A stretch of 64,000 bases of DNA from Marinobacterium_D sp050908845. Lineage in GTDB: Bacteria > Pseudomonadota > Gammaproteobacteria > Pseudomonadales > Balneatricaceae. Where the stretch lies: the NCBI RefSeq assembly GCF_050908845.1, contig NZ_CP194171.1, forward strand, positions 2,728,001-2,792,000, given 5' to 3'. Below, one piece after another: positions 9,553 through 19,322 of this stretch. The position numbers and the translations under genes were made by a program. The notes beneath the pieces are model-generated. The model was not told the DNA's origin. It made no database searches and was given only the letters and a program-made list of their open reading frames with translations. Position 1 is the stretch's first letter, and each line of letters starts with the position of its first letter.

Positions 9553-9840
9553 ATGGACTTTGAGAAAGAAGATAAAGGCTTTGTAATTTGGTGGATCGAC
9601 CGACAGTTCGCTCAGGTCCCCGCTTTTCCCTGTAGTTGCTGTGTTGTGACTGATGGTAAGACCTCAGTTTGCAGGGATCATGTCCTGGCTTATCGGGCAT
9701 GGAGCAAAGTACCGACTAAGCGAAAGAGAATTCTTGAGTGGATCAATACCTGGCTAGGCGAGGAGGAGCAAAAGCAGCTTCTCGATGCAATCAAGAAAAA
9801 TAACCATTACAAGGCCAGAACCCATGAGACTGACTCATAG
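9553..9840 (+). CDS. Small Cys-rich protein of unknown function
   Basis: I do not recognise this 95-residue protein. It is predicted soluble, with an N-terminal segment (MDFEKEDKGFVIWWIDRQF), a Cys cluster PCSCCVVTDGKTSVCRDH near residues 26-43 that could bind a metal, and a basic and acidic helical C-terminus (KRKRILEWINTWLGEEEQKQ). ATG at 9553 has AGAGGA about ten bases upstream; an in-frame start 57 bp earlier has none. Its base composition is less GC-rich than that of the neighbours, and it is the only plus-strand gene between the FKBP gene and the secretion operon, so late acquisition is possible. Confidence 0.6.
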   Translation: MDFEKEDKGFVIWWIDRQFAQVPAFPCSCCVVTDGKTSVCRDHVLAYRAWSKVPTKRKRILEWINTWLGEEEQKQLLDAIKKNNHYKARTHETDS

Positions 9841-10168
9841 CATGCTACCTTTATTTAAAAAAGATTTCAGTTTGAGTCGACAACTGAGGCTAATTTAATC
9901 GGCAAAAACCGATATAGCGAGTTACCGCCCTTAAAAGTCCCTTTTTTCTCCAAGCTCCTGATTAGTTAATAATCAGCTCGTAGCTGCCTTTAGTGCTTCC
10001 ACAATAAAATCAACGCCTGCGAATTGCTATTCCCATCCCGATTTTTAGCCTGATTTCATTGAGTTATTTCAGCACCAAAATATGAATGCAAATACGCAAA
10101 ACCCAGTGACTACCTTGTGTGGGTAGGACCAGGCACTGCTGCCACAAGGAAATCAGTAGACCTGCCGA
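9841..10168. other. Gene-free AT-rich gap after the type II secretion operon
   Basis: About 330 bp between a small plus-strand gene and the end of the minus-strand gspA. I see no open frame with a ribosome site and no convincing terminator stem; nothing else is supportable. Confidence 0.55.
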
Positions 10169-11851
10169 TTAATTAACCAATACCGGTGTATCCGATAAGC
10201 GCGAATTGATTGCCATAATTGTCATTGGGCCTAAAACCCCATCTTCCACCAAGCCTGATGAACGCTGGAATGTTTGTACAAACTCAGCCAGGGATTCAGT
10301 GTAATACCCACCGGTCACTATTCGACCATTCACTATACCCAGTTTATTCAAGGCATCCTGGAGCCAATAGATAGATTGAAAGGATTGCATACCCAGGCGC
10401 AGTGGAGAGACATAGCCTGGAGGCTTCTGCCATAGTAACCGCGCTTTCTGATTCCACCGCTGCTCAAATTCACTCTCAGTAAGCTCGATCTGCTCGGAAC
10501 CCGAAACCAAGGTTACCCGCTGATCCATGAACGCTGTTACCAGCCAGACACCACTGAAGTCGGGACCTGTCAGCTCGATAATCGCCGGGCGATTATAGGC
10601 ACCTAGTATCGTCAGGTTCGCATTGTCGATGGATAGACAACTCAGGTCATACCTCTGGGAGCCACTGCAGATATCCACCTCAGGATCAACGCTTAGCCCC
10701 CAGAGCGCGTATAACTGCTGAACGGGTAGCTGGCCCGATTCCGCGTCGCGTCCTTTTTCACTTTTGTGTTGGTAGTCCGATGTGATAGCTGCCTCCCGAC
10801 TATCTCGTAACTGAGTCTGTTCATCCAACAAGCTACTGGTATCAGTGGGGGAATCTGTCGCTACAAGCGCCTTTTCAGGGCTAGTGCTTACCCCAACCAC
10901 CTCTGACTGTTTCGCCCAGCCTGGATTAAAACTCTCCCCATTTATTATTGACGGAAGGCCCTGTGCTAATAAGAAACCAACGCCAAGAGCGCCAAGCACT
11001 GCACCGCCATGGACGAATCGACGTTTGGACGGCCGGGCGGTTCGACGTTGTGGATCAGATCCAGTCAGGGTTCTAAAACCTCTCGCCGTTTCAATAACGG
11101 CATCAGTTGCCGCTTTTAAGCCCTGCTTGTACATCAGGTATAAAACCTGATCGCACAGCTTATTAATGAGTCGAGGATTGCCATTCGTGGCATCGAATAC
11201 AATCCGAATCTGGCGATCGGAGATCAGCTCGTACTGACAACCGACCACTGCTAATCGATGTCTGATATATCGCGCAGTCTCATCGACTGATAACGGAGAC
11301 AGGTGCAACTGGGCAAGTATTCGTTGCGCAAACTGTCTGAGGTCGGGCCTGGCAAGCACGGCTGACAGTTCCGGCTGCCCCGACAATAGGATCGTGACCG
11401 CTTTGCCTCGATCATTTTCGATATTTCCCAGTAACCGAATAAACTCCAAGGTCGGTACCGGCAGGTTTTGCGCTTCATCGATAACCAGTAGATAGCGTGT
11501 ACCCTCAGCCAGCTTACGCTTGAGTTCATCCGCAATGGACTGAAACCCCGCAGTAGACTCGGGAAGCTCCAACTGCATCTGCAGATAGCTGACCACCTGT
11601 TCAGAGGATGCGCCCGGCTCATCAAGCGCCAACAGCCTGAATTCGTCCCTTAGCCTGTCGAGCAAAATGCGCAGACAGGTGGTCTTGCCAGTACCCACCT
11701 CTCCCGTGATCAGCAGAATGCCATCGCCTTTTTTTGCGCAGTACTCCAGCCGCTCGAACTCTTCGAACAGCTGGCCACTCTGAAAAAAGAACCTGGGATC
11801 CGGCACAATCGCGAAGGGCTGGGCGTTAAAGCCAAAAAAGCTCTCGTACAT
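10169..11851 (-). CDS. gspA: GspA/ExeA-type ATPase with peptidoglycan-binding domain
   Basis: Accessory type II secretion protein thought to help the secretin cross peptidoglycan. Seen in 560 residues: N-terminal AAA+ ATPase (Walker A GEVGTGKTT near 48, Walker B LLVIDEAQNL near 120), a single membrane segment around 285-302 (GAVLGALGVGFLLAQGL), and a C-terminal peptidoglycan-binding domain (LQDALNKLGIVNGRI, FQRSSGLVEDGVLGPMTI). This is the ExeA layout; ExeA normally works with ExeB/GspB, which I do not find here. Last gene of the operon, 5 bp past gspD. Confidence 0.9.
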   Translation of the reverse strand: MYESFFGFNAQPFAIVPDPRFFFQSGQLFEEFERLEYCAKKGDGILLITGEVGTGKTTCLRILLDRLRDEFRLLALDEPGASSEQVVSYLQMQLELPESTAGFQSIADELKRKLAEGTRYLLVIDEAQNLPVPTLEFIRLLGNIENDRGKAVTILLSGQPELSAVLARPDLRQFAQRILAQLHLSPLSVDETARYIRHRLAVVGCQYELISDRQIRIVFDATNGNPRLINKLCDQVLYLMYKQGLKAATDAVIETARGFRTLTGSDPQRRTARPSKRRFVHGGAVLGALGVGFLLAQGLPSIINGESFNPGWAKQSEVVGVSTSPEKALVATDSPTDTSSLLDEQTQLRDSREAAITSDYQHKSEKGRDAESGQLPVQQLYALWGLSVDPEVDICSGSQRYDLSCLSIDNANLTILGAYNRPAIIELTGPDFSGVWLVTAFMDQRVTLVSGSEQIELTESEFEQRWNQKARLLWQKPPGYVSPLRLGMQSFQSIYWLQDALNKLGIVNGRIVTGGYYTESLAEFVQTFQRSSGLVEDGVLGPMTIMAINSRLSDTPVLVN

Positions 11852-11856
11852 AGAGA

Positions 11857-13797
11857 TTACTCAACAAATTGATCTAATTGATGAATGTTGCTGAGATCTT
11901 CCGGCAACCCGCCGAGCTCAGATTCGAGCTGATTCCGAGAGATAAACTCGCTGTGCCGACCCTGGTATAAGCGATATTTTTGCCGGGTTAACTGATTACC
12001 TTGTTCAGCAGAATCCACTATCGTCGGACGAATAAATACCATCAGAATCGAAGATTCTTTACTGCGCTGTTTTGAACGGAAAAGGCTTCCAAGGACAGGT
12101 ACATCGCCCAGTAACGGTACTTTTGATTCGATATTGGAAAACTTGCTATCGATCAGTCCGCCGAGTACCAGGGTCTGGCCATCCTGAACCAATACATTGG
12201 TTTCGATCACTTTTTTATCCGTTGTCGGATTGGTACCGGACGTCCCCTGAATATTGGTCTGATCGATATTGGAAACCTCTTGATCGATCTCCAGACGGAT
12301 AGAACCATCGTTACTGATCTGAGGACGCACTTTCAGGATGGTACCAACCTCTTTGCGCTCGATGGTCTGGAACGGATTGGAAGCGCCCGCCGTATTCGTT
12401 GTAAAACTGCCGGTTATAAAGGGGATCTCCTTACCGATCGAAATTGTCGCGGCTTCGTTTTCCAGAGTCAGAATCGAAGGCGTCGATAGGAGGCTGCTCT
12501 TGTTATCCGTTTTGATCGCCTGAATCAGGCCACCAATGCCACGGTTGCCCGAAACGTTAGCGGCGCCAAAGGTCGGCGTTGCGGTCACACTGCCAATCGC
12601 CGCCGCCTGATCACTGGTACTTCCACCCACCGCAGAACCCAGCGTGCTCAGGGCACCACTGAAGTCGGTGACAAAGACACCATAGTTACCCAGGGCGGCC
12701 AGATTGACGCTGAACTGATCGAAGAACTCTTCAGACACTTCAGCGATAACCGCCTCAATCAGAACCTGAGGGCGTGGCTTGTCGAGCTTTTCGACAATAG
12801 TTTTGATAGCGGCCATCACATTGGCCGGCGCGCCGACAATCAATGCGTTATTAACGATATCAGCCTGTATGGAGTAGAAACTCTCTTTACCGGCGTTCCC
12901 CTCAGCAGCACTTCCATCCCCCGCCGCCGCGGGGCTCGCAAGCTTCTTAAAGGCTGATGAGCTCAGCATCCCCTCAAGCAGGGGCTGGAGGGTATCGGCC
13001 TTTGCATGATTTAGGTAGATAACGTCGAACCCGGACTGTTCACCTGACTGCTGCGAGCCGTCAAGCTGTCTGATCAGGTCTTTAATTTTGCGGCGCGAAT
13101 CGAGCGGCCCCGAGATTATCAACCGATTCGCCGCCATATCCTCGACGACCTTGGTTTGATGATCGATCAACCCCAGATCCAGTGCCATCGAAACAATCTC
13201 TTTTGCCTGGATGTTGCTGAGCCTGACGATGTCGTAATTCAGGTAGCGCTCCGTATCCAGTTCATTAAGCATCGCCTTGAAGCGATTCAACTGTGACTCG
13301 GTGTCGGTCACCACCAGCGAGTTGGATTCCTCATGCACGGTGACCTTGGCACCGGTACTTAACATGCCGGCGATGGTCGCGGAAATAGAGGCAGCCTTAG
13401 AGTTTTTGATGCGAAGAACTTCGGTAATAAACTCTTCGGAACCCGATTGATCCGACAGCGTTGCAGCGCGGGCTGCAGGCAGAATACTGACCGTACTGCC
13501 ATTGCTGACCGCCTGAAAACCCTGCACCTTCAACGCTGACAAAAAGACGTCGTAAAGCGTCTCTTCACTGATTGGATCAGCCGATACTATTGAAACCTTT
13601 CCCCGAACCCGCGGATCGACAATGAAGGTTTTCCCGGTGATAGATGCGATACTTTCAATCGCTGTCATAACCTCCACGTCCCGAAAATTGATGGCAGCAT
13701 CTTCAGCTGAGGCACTGACAGGTAGTGCCAGCACGCCAAGCATAATCACCTGGCTTGAAAGACGTCGTAGGGACTGAGGCAAAGGTAGGATGGTCAT
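11857..13797 (-). CDS. gspD: Type II secretion secretin GspD
   Basis: Outer-membrane ring that forms the secretion channel. Seen in 646 residues: signal peptide (ending near VSASAED), N0 domain (INFRDVEVMTAIESIASITG), N1-N3 repeats with AANRLIISGP and VNNALIVGAP, and the secretin domain with VLIEAVIAEVSE, SILTLENEAATISIGKEIPF, VQDGQTLVLGGLI and the closing VPLLGDVPVLGSLFRSK. A short S-domain-like tail follows. No pilotin gene is seen in the window. Confidence 0.96.
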   Translation of the reverse strand: MTILPLPQSLRRLSSQVIMLGVLALPVSASAEDAAINFRDVEVMTAIESIASITGKTFIVDPRVRGKVSIVSADPISEETLYDVFLSALKVQGFQAVSNGSTVSILPAARAATLSDQSGSEEFITEVLRIKNSKAASISATIAGMLSTGAKVTVHEESNSLVVTDTESQLNRFKAMLNELDTERYLNYDIVRLSNIQAKEIVSMALDLGLIDHQTKVVEDMAANRLIISGPLDSRRKIKDLIRQLDGSQQSGEQSGFDVIYLNHAKADTLQPLLEGMLSSSAFKKLASPAAAGDGSAAEGNAGKESFYSIQADIVNNALIVGAPANVMAAIKTIVEKLDKPRPQVLIEAVIAEVSEEFFDQFSVNLAALGNYGVFVTDFSGALSTLGSAVGGSTSDQAAAIGSVTATPTFGAANVSGNRGIGGLIQAIKTDNKSSLLSTPSILTLENEAATISIGKEIPFITGSFTTNTAGASNPFQTIERKEVGTILKVRPQISNDGSIRLEIDQEVSNIDQTNIQGTSGTNPTTDKKVIETNVLVQDGQTLVLGGLIDSKFSNIESKVPLLGDVPVLGSLFRSKQRSKESSILMVFIRPTIVDSAEQGNQLTRQKYRLYQGRHSEFISRNQLESELGGLPEDLSNIHQLDQFVE

Positions 13798-13803
13798 ATC
13801 GTT

Positions 13804-14577
13804 CTATCGAGTAAATTGGTTAAGGAAACGCATAAAGTCGCTGGTTCTAACCTGTGCAGTGTAATTACCACCATCGCGTTCAACGGTTAGCTGTAGCGAG
13901 TTTTCTGAAAGCATCGACACGTAATCGATCGGTTCTCTATATACCAGAGCCGCATCGATGCCGTTGATCTGTAAAATGTTGTCACCTGGCTTAAGGTCAA
14001 AACCACTTAATGCATCTGGAACCGACTGTATTGCCAAAGCTTCAAATCCATCAGCTGTTTTTGAAAGTGCTACAAACTGATCCGTAGCTTTAGCGATATC
14101 CTTATCTGCACTCATCTCTACTGAGGGTTTTGCCGAGACACGCTCTGGTTCATCCGCAAACTGTCTCAGTGGCAGACGTCGTAAAACACCGGCATCGTTC
14201 AATACCAGATCAAAAGGCAAAATTTCATCTATAAATATCTGGTCAGAGATCTGATCTCCGGCTCGATAAACGTTGGGATCAGCCGAGCCAAGCTGTAATA
14301 TCGCAACCCGATTCTTACCTGCGCCGACAATCCCGACCAGCTTCTCTGGAATTCTCGCGATCGCCATCCCGTTGACACCGTGCTGATCAGATACACTGGC
14401 ATCTGCAAACAGGGTATTGGTTAGAGCAGCCTGAGTATTCCGTCCTGTTATATCCAGCGATTCAGGTGACACACCCGCTTTTGAAAATGCGGCCAAGCCT
14501 GCCGAAAGCAGATTGACCGAAGTAGCCGCCATCAGCAGAGAGAACGCGACCATTTTTAATGATTTAATACTGTTCAC
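13804..14577 (-). CDS. gspC: Type II secretion inner-membrane protein GspC
   Basis: Bitopic inner-membrane protein that links the secretin to the inner platform and takes part in substrate choice. Seen in 257 residues: a membrane anchor at about 8-27, an HR domain (KLVGIVGAGKNRVAILQLG, VYRAGDQI, LRRLPL) and a C-terminal PDZ domain (FDLKPGDNILQINGIDAA). Six bases upstream of gspD. In many systems gspC opens the operon; here gspC and gspD come near its end. Confidence 0.9.
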   Translation of the reverse strand: MNSIKSLKMVAFSLLMAATSVNLLSAGLAAFSKAGVSPESLDITGRNTQAALTNTLFADASVSDQHGVNGMAIARIPEKLVGIVGAGKNRVAILQLGSADPNVYRAGDQISDQIFIDEILPFDLVLNDAGVLRRLPLRQFADEPERVSAKPSVEMSADKDIAKATDQFVALSKTADGFEALAIQSVPDALSGFDLKPGDNILQINGIDAALVYREPIDYVSMLSENSLQLTVERDGGNYTAQVRTSDFMRFLNQFTR

Positions 14578-14586
14578 ATGCCAACC

Positions 14587-15309
14587 CTAATTAAACGCCT
14601 TAAGGCGTCCCTGTTGATTTAGAGTAAAAGCGTTCTGCCCTATCCATGGGGTTTCCCCAAAAGCACCTTGAGCAACATTCAAATTAATCTGATAAAGGCC
14701 CGCACTATCGAGCTCAACCTTTCCCTGAATCTGCGGACTATCGGTGGAGAACTGCATAACCCTGGCTGCACCTTTTTCAAGGCTGCTGATCCGCACTGGA
14801 ACTGCGAGCAGCTCTGCGTTGCCAACTTGCAGTCGGTTAATTAACGCACGCCCCTGCATCTGCACAGGAAGCCAGGTGCCGTAACTGATAATCGCGTCAT
14901 CCAGGGCCAGGTCGGCTGACACCAGCCTCGTCGTCAGAGGCTTAAACTTCACGGAATCTGCCGATAGCGCCAGTTGAAGATCGTGAATTTCCAGCCCTTC
15001 CAGGGCGAGCGACACTTTTCCCTCTCCATTGACCGTCCCGCCGCCAAGGTTCACGCACCAGCTAAAGGGATTAAGGCCCGGACACCAGTGCCAGTTGAGA
15101 TCCACCCAGGCTTCATTCTCTTCAATCTCGGCCTCCAGCATCGCACGCCCAGCAAACATCCCCCCGGCCATCTTGGAGAAATGAGTGTTATTGAACGGCC
15201 GGGGATCGGACCATAGCGACAGCCCGATCGCCATAAACAGAATCACTGACGCCAACCCCGAAAGCAGGAGTGTTAGAGCCACAGTCAGCCAGATACTAAC
15301 CCTCTTCAC
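14587..15309 (-). CDS. gspN: Type II secretion protein GspN
   Basis: Inner-membrane protein of 240 residues with one N-terminal membrane segment (about 8-32) and a periplasmic body. WHWCPGLNPFSWCVNLGG near residue 75 carries two cysteines. GspN is present in only part of type II systems and its exact role is unclear. The call rests on its place between gspM and gspC and the general pattern. It overlaps gspM by 4 bp. Confidence 0.8.
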   Translation of the reverse strand: MKRVSIWLTVALTLLLSGLASVILFMAIGLSLWSDPRPFNNTHFSKMAGGMFAGRAMLEAEIEENEAWVDLNWHWCPGLNPFSWCVNLGGGTVNGEGKVSLALEGLEIHDLQLALSADSVKFKPLTTRLVSADLALDDAIISYGTWLPVQMQGRALINRLQVGNAELLAVPVRISSLEKGAARVMQFSTDSPQIQGKVELDSAGLYQINLNVAQGAFGETPWIGQNAFTLNQQGRLKAFN

Positions 15310-15770
15310 ATCGCCCCCAGTTGTACACTAAGGTCCAGTGACCCATCCTTCGCTGAACGAATCATCCTGAGGCTGGATAGGCTAACGCCCTGGTTGACTA
15401 GGCTCTCCACAAAGGCGATCAGCAGGCCTTGAGGCTGCTCCCTGGCTTCCAGAATGAGCCCGCCATTTTCAAACTCTGTGTGGATCTCGATCCTGTTTTG
15501 ATAAGCCAACTGCTCGGCTTTGGCTTGCAGCTCATCAAGGCTCAAATCGCCAGCAAAAATCAGCTCAACTCCGCCGGCGGCGACAATTTCATCCTGATGT
15601 GTCTTTAACCAACTGTAGTGGTTCAGCAGACGCTGTTGAACAGCCTGGTTTTTCTGAAAATACTCGAAAGATAAAAAAAGCAATACCGACGCCAGGGCAA
15701 TTAACAGACCCAGTGCAAGCGTTTGAAGGGAGCGTTTATCAACCCCTTTAATATCGATATTGAGATTCAT
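15306..15770 (-). CDS. gspM: Type II secretion protein GspM
   Basis: Bitopic inner-membrane protein of 154 residues that pairs with GspL. Seen: a short cytosolic N-terminus, a membrane segment at about 16-34 (LALGLLIALASVLLFLSF), a helical linker and a ferredoxin-like periplasmic domain (EFENGGLILEAREQPQGLLIA). Overlaps both neighbours by 4 bp. GspM sequences vary widely, so position supports the call as much as sequence. Confidence 0.82.
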   Translation of the reverse strand: MNLNIDIKGVDKRSLQTLALGLLIALASVLLFLSFEYFQKNQAVQQRLLNHYSWLKTHQDEIVAAGGVELIFAGDLSLDELQAKAEQLAYQNRIEIHTEFENGGLILEAREQPQGLLIAFVESLVNQGVSLSSLRMIRSAKDGSLDLSVQLGAM

Positions 15771-16828
15771 AGACCGGCCTTCAGGTAATATTCTGCCATG
15801 ATCAGATCTCGATCGTTTTTTGAGTCTTTCAGCGCATATCCAACCGGCGCGTCAGTTAACTCAACATCGCGATCTGAGCCAGTTTTACGATAACTTAAGG
15901 CAAAGCCAGACACGTCTGCTGAAAACTCTTCGAGGTAACACCCACCACAACGCTGCATAATCGAAGATGCGGCGTGAATATGGCTTTTCATACCGGTCAT
16001 ATCATTACCCGCATTGTCTATCGCGCGTTCCAGCATCCGCCGGTTATAGTTCAGCGTGCTCTCGTCGGCACCCTGAATAGCTTCGCCATAGGTGTGCTCT
16101 ATTTGATCGGTCAGCTGCTCGTTCTCTGCTGAATATCGATGCCCCCAGGCGTAGAGATTTACAGAGAGCGCCATCAGCAAAGCCGCGATACCGGCGGCAA
16201 ACCCGATCACCTCTTTACCCCATCCGGTACTGCTATCCGCAGTTGCGAATTCGCCGGCCAACAACGATATCGGGGTTGTATCCCCAGCCAATGAACGTTC
16301 GGCGCTTGAGAGTTTAATTGAGCTATCGACTACGCGGCTCGAATCACTCTTCATCAATTCAACTACAGATCGAATCTTGTCCTCAGAACCCGAAAGCCCC
16401 CGGTGTTCAGAAAAGCGTGCGATCTGATAGCTGTTCTCTACCTGAGAGACTGTTATCTGATTTTCAATCCAGGGTAATAGATAGAAATCCGGGTAGATTG
16501 CGCAGGGTTCGATACCATGAACACGAGCCGCATCCAGCCACTCCCTGAGCTTGGCTTTAGAGACGACCAACACAGGCAACTGATTATTGATCACCGGACC
16601 CGGACAGAGTTGTACCTTTTCGAGCTCTTCCGCCAGATCATCCTCAATGAGCGAGGGTAAAGCCTGCTGAATATAACGTTTCGGAACCTGTGAAACGTCG
16701 ACCATCAGCATACTCACGTAGGCGCTCGGGATCAGCAGCGCCACCTTGGCATTCTGGCTTTTAACCGAGGATGCCGACTGACTCGAATCAATCCGGCCGA
16801 GATAGCTGAAATGTATCAGTGTGGTCAC
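15767..16828 (-). CDS. gspL: Type II secretion protein GspL
   Basis: Inner-membrane platform protein that recruits the GspE ATPase through its cytosolic actin-like domain. Seen in 353 residues: cytosolic part to about 205 (VSQVPKRYIQQALPSLIEDDLAEELE is the family hallmark), one membrane segment at about 208-228, and a periplasmic ferredoxin-like domain. Overlaps gspM by 4 bp; 2 bp separate it from gspK. Confidence 0.9.
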   Translation of the reverse strand: MTTLIHFSYLGRIDSSQSASSVKSQNAKVALLIPSAYVSMLMVDVSQVPKRYIQQALPSLIEDDLAEELEKVQLCPGPVINNQLPVLVVSKAKLREWLDAARVHGIEPCAIYPDFYLLPWIENQITVSQVENSYQIARFSEHRGLSGSEDKIRSVVELMKSDSSRVVDSSIKLSSAERSLAGDTTPISLLAGEFATADSSTGWGKEVIGFAAGIAALLMALSVNLYAWGHRYSAENEQLTDQIEHTYGEAIQGADESTLNYNRRMLERAIDNAGNDMTGMKSHIHAASSIMQRCGGCYLEEFSADVSGFALSYRKTGSDRDVELTDAPVGYALKDSKNDRDLIMAEYYLKAGL

Positions 16829-16830
16829 AG

Positions 16831-17850
16831 TTAAGCCGCCTCCCCAAGGGTTTCATTCACCATCTGCAGTGAACGGGAGATCACGTTCACGCTGATCTTT
16901 TTCTCAACTTTTACGCGGTGCAAAACTGACTCCAGATTAAAAACCCGCCCCCCCAGCTCGAGTTTCATTTCAAGCTGGAAGTAATCGCTTGAAACCGTTA
17001 TCGGATCAAACCCCTCACCCCGCACTAAAGCCTGAGCTTGGCGTTCGCTATCCAATTGCAGCGTCTCAGCAAGGCTGCGATAAAAAGCTGCCACATTAGT
17101 CCAGGGGTGCTCGGCACGGATCTCAATCAAACGGTCAGCTGATGCCTGATCGATCGATGCGCACAACGCCATCAGGACCTGAGCAGGTGCCGTGTTGACG
17201 TTAATCTGACGCACAGTGCGGGGCAGCACATTTACCCAGGGGGATATCCGCTCTAGGACGGAGGAATCAAACCCCTGGATCGAAAGAAGCTCATATAAAG
17301 CAACCAGCTCCCCGTTCGCTGTTCGATAGGGGGTGTCTGACAACTGATATTCAGGCGATTCGGCGCCCTGCCCGGTTATCTGGTCATCCGGGTCCTGCCA
17401 GTCGATCAACCCATCCAGTTGAGCATCACTGAGTGGATAACCCGCCTGCCTGAACAGGCGCTCGATCAGAAAATAATCTGAACGAGGTTCACCGCGCGCG
17501 GCTTGGGTCTTTTCCGGCGTAAATGCGGTAAAGCGATTCAGGTTCACCCGGCTCTGCAGATCCGTCAGCCGCCCTGAAAGTACGCCATTTTCGACCGGTA
17601 GCGGGGGCAGCGCCTGCGCCCAGCTCTCTGAAAGGCTGTCATAACTGGAACGGTTGGCATCCTCAATCAGGCGCTGGGCCACCCAATCTTCGGCGCTGTA
17701 TCCGATCAAGGCGGCCTGGTCGGTCAGCAGCGACTGAAACAATCGCTCCTGAGCAAGACTCTGGCGATAGAAAATTCCTGTCAAAATAGACACGATGATC
17801 GTTGTGATCAGTAAAACGCTGATCAGGGCCACGCCACGCTGGTTCTTCAT
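16831..17850 (-). CDS. gspK: Type II secretion minor pseudopilin GspK
   Basis: Largest pseudopilin and probable tip of the pseudopilus. Seen in 339 residues: prepilin leader with QRGVALISVLLITTIIV, which lacks the Glu at position 5 found in other pseudopilins, as expected for GspK, and a large globular domain with LQSRVNLNRF, LIDWQDPD and VNVNTAPAQ-like motifs (INVNTAPAQVLMAL). Overlaps gspJ by 4 bp. Confidence 0.93.
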   Translation of the reverse strand: MKNQRGVALISVLLITTIIVSILTGIFYRQSLAQERLFQSLLTDQAALIGYSAEDWVAQRLIEDANRSSYDSLSESWAQALPPLPVENGVLSGRLTDLQSRVNLNRFTAFTPEKTQAARGEPRSDYFLIERLFRQAGYPLSDAQLDGLIDWQDPDDQITGQGAESPEYQLSDTPYRTANGELVALYELLSIQGFDSSVLERISPWVNVLPRTVRQINVNTAPAQVLMALCASIDQASADRLIEIRAEHPWTNVAAFYRSLAETLQLDSERQAQALVRGEGFDPITVSSDYFQLEMKLELGGRVFNLESVLHRVKVEKKISVNVISRSLQMVNETLGEAA

Positions 17851-18485
17851 TCGCCAAGCCCTACAAATGTTTTGCTGACCTCGCGGCCATCCCTATATGC
17901 CATTGCAAACCGGACCATTCTCGGCATCTCGTGCAGCGGTAACTGGGCCGAGTCCTGGTTCAGCTCCTGATTCTGCAGCGGCCATATATCGATCCAGAGA
18001 CCCTCTTTGGTGAGATACTTCACCTTCCAGGAAGCCAGTTCGGATAAGAGTGTCTGGGTCTCGGGCGTTGAGGCGGGGTCCAGATCGACCACCGGCCAGC
18101 TGACACGCTGTAGCCGCCCCTTGTTTAAACGGTATAAAACCCGCTGCAAGCCTCCCGGCGTCAGCCCCTCGACAGGAGGCAATCCGCCACGGATAAAACG
18201 CAGACCATTTTCAGCGTCGCCTTCCAGTGCCGGTTGATATCCGCCCTGCTCGTCACGATGCACGCGGTTGCGGATGTGGTAGATATCCTGCGAGATGATC
18301 GACCAGGCTTTTACCAGCGCAGCCTCATCTGATGAGATCTGCTCCAGACGTACGTTGTTGTCTGTCAGGGTGTTAAACAGCTGAAACGCACCCGACATGA
18401 TCAATGCAAACAGGAACAACGAAACAAGGACTTCAATCAGTGTGAAACCCTGCTCTCCCCTTTGAGTTAAATAGATGCGCGTCAT
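17847..18485 (-). CDS. gspJ: Type II secretion minor pseudopilin GspJ
   Basis: Minor pseudopilin of 212 residues. Seen: prepilin cleavage motif G-FTLIEVLVSLFLFALIMSG near residues 13-33 and the J-type body (SIISQDIYHIRNRVHRDEQG, LQRVLYRLNKGRLQRVSW). Overlaps gspI and gspK by 4 bp each. Confidence 0.93.
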   Translation of the reverse strand: MTRIYLTQRGEQGFTLIEVLVSLFLFALIMSGAFQLFNTLTDNNVRLEQISSDEAALVKAWSIISQDIYHIRNRVHRDEQGGYQPALEGDAENGLRFIRGGLPPVEGLTPGGLQRVLYRLNKGRLQRVSWPVVDLDPASTPETQTLLSELASWKVKYLTKEGLWIDIWPLQNQELNQDSAQLPLHEMPRMVRFAMAYRDGREVSKTFVGLGE

Positions 18486-18853
18486 TTGCTTACAAACAGG
18501 ACAACGGATGTTTTGGAAGCAGCGTCGTCATTAGCGGTTGCGATAACCTCGACGCGCTGCAGGCTTTGACCCAGAGTGTCGACGCGTCTAGATTCGAGGC
18601 TCCACTGCGTACCCAGCACCGATTCGCTTTCGGCCAAAGCATCCTGGATCCCTGCCTGATCCCAGTGAGATTGCCGGTAGATCTCCATTGCGCCGTTCCA
18701 CGCGGCCCAGTGCCCTTTATAGCGACTCGATGTGAGCGCTTGCTGGTCTATATATTGAGCGATCGCCATTTGCGCACTGGTGGCGACGAAAGCCAGAACC
18801 ACCAGCGCCACCAGCACTTCGATCAGCGTGAATCCAGACTCTGTTCGACGCAT
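18482..18853 (-). CDS. gspI: Type II secretion minor pseudopilin GspI
   Basis: Minor pseudopilin of 123 residues that starts the tip complex with J and K. Seen: G-FTLIEVLVALVVLAFVATSA at about 7-27 and the short I-type body. Its first base overlaps the stop of gspH and its end overlaps gspJ. Confidence 0.93.
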   Translation of the reverse strand: MRRTESGFTLIEVLVALVVLAFVATSAQMAIAQYIDQQALTSSRYKGHWAAWNGAMEIYRQSHWDQAGIQDALAESESVLGTQWSLESRRVDTLGQSLQRVEVIATANDDAASKTSVVLFVSK

Positions 18854-19317
18854 CAGGAACGCCCTCCATCGCTAGCCTGCGGTGAAGGCCATTCAAATGA
18901 AGTGGAGCTCTCGCCATCGCTCATGCGCAGATGAAGCGCCGGTAATACCTGGCCGGTGGGCAGAACCAGGTGTTCGCCTGAATGCCTGGCGTCGGATTCA
19001 ACCCAGATATTTATCGCGGCGCCAAGCGCGGGCGCTTCTGCGTGATCGACCTGCACCCAATCCGAACCCAGCCACTGCGAGATCTCGACCTGGCCCCCGT
19101 CCTCTATACGTAAGCGAAAGCTGCTGTTCTCCAGCGTCGCCCGTGCCGCCAGATCATCCAGCCACTCAACCATGCGGTCACGACTGTCGTAGAGGTTTCG
19201 CTCGGTGCCTTTGCCCAGAGCAAGTACTGCCATCCCGGTCGAAATCGACAGAATAACCAACACCACGAGCAGTTCGATCAGCGTGAAACCGCGGTTTTTG
19301 CGACAGATAGCAGGCAT
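18853..19317 (-). CDS. gspH: Type II secretion minor pseudopilin GspH
   Basis: Minor pseudopilin of 154 residues. Seen: NRGFTLIELLVVLVILSIST at residues 8-27, then a GspH/FimT-type beta domain (SSFRLRIEDGGQVEISQWLG). It lies 5 bp downstream of gspG. Confidence 0.93.
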   Translation of the reverse strand: MPAICRKNRGFTLIELLVVLVILSISTGMAVLALGKGTERNLYDSRDRMVEWLDDLAARATLENSSFRLRIEDGGQVEISQWLGSDWVQVDHAEAPALGAAINIWVESDARHSGEHLVLPTGQVLPALHLRMSDGESSTSFEWPSPQASDGGRS

Positions 19318-19322
19318 CAGGC

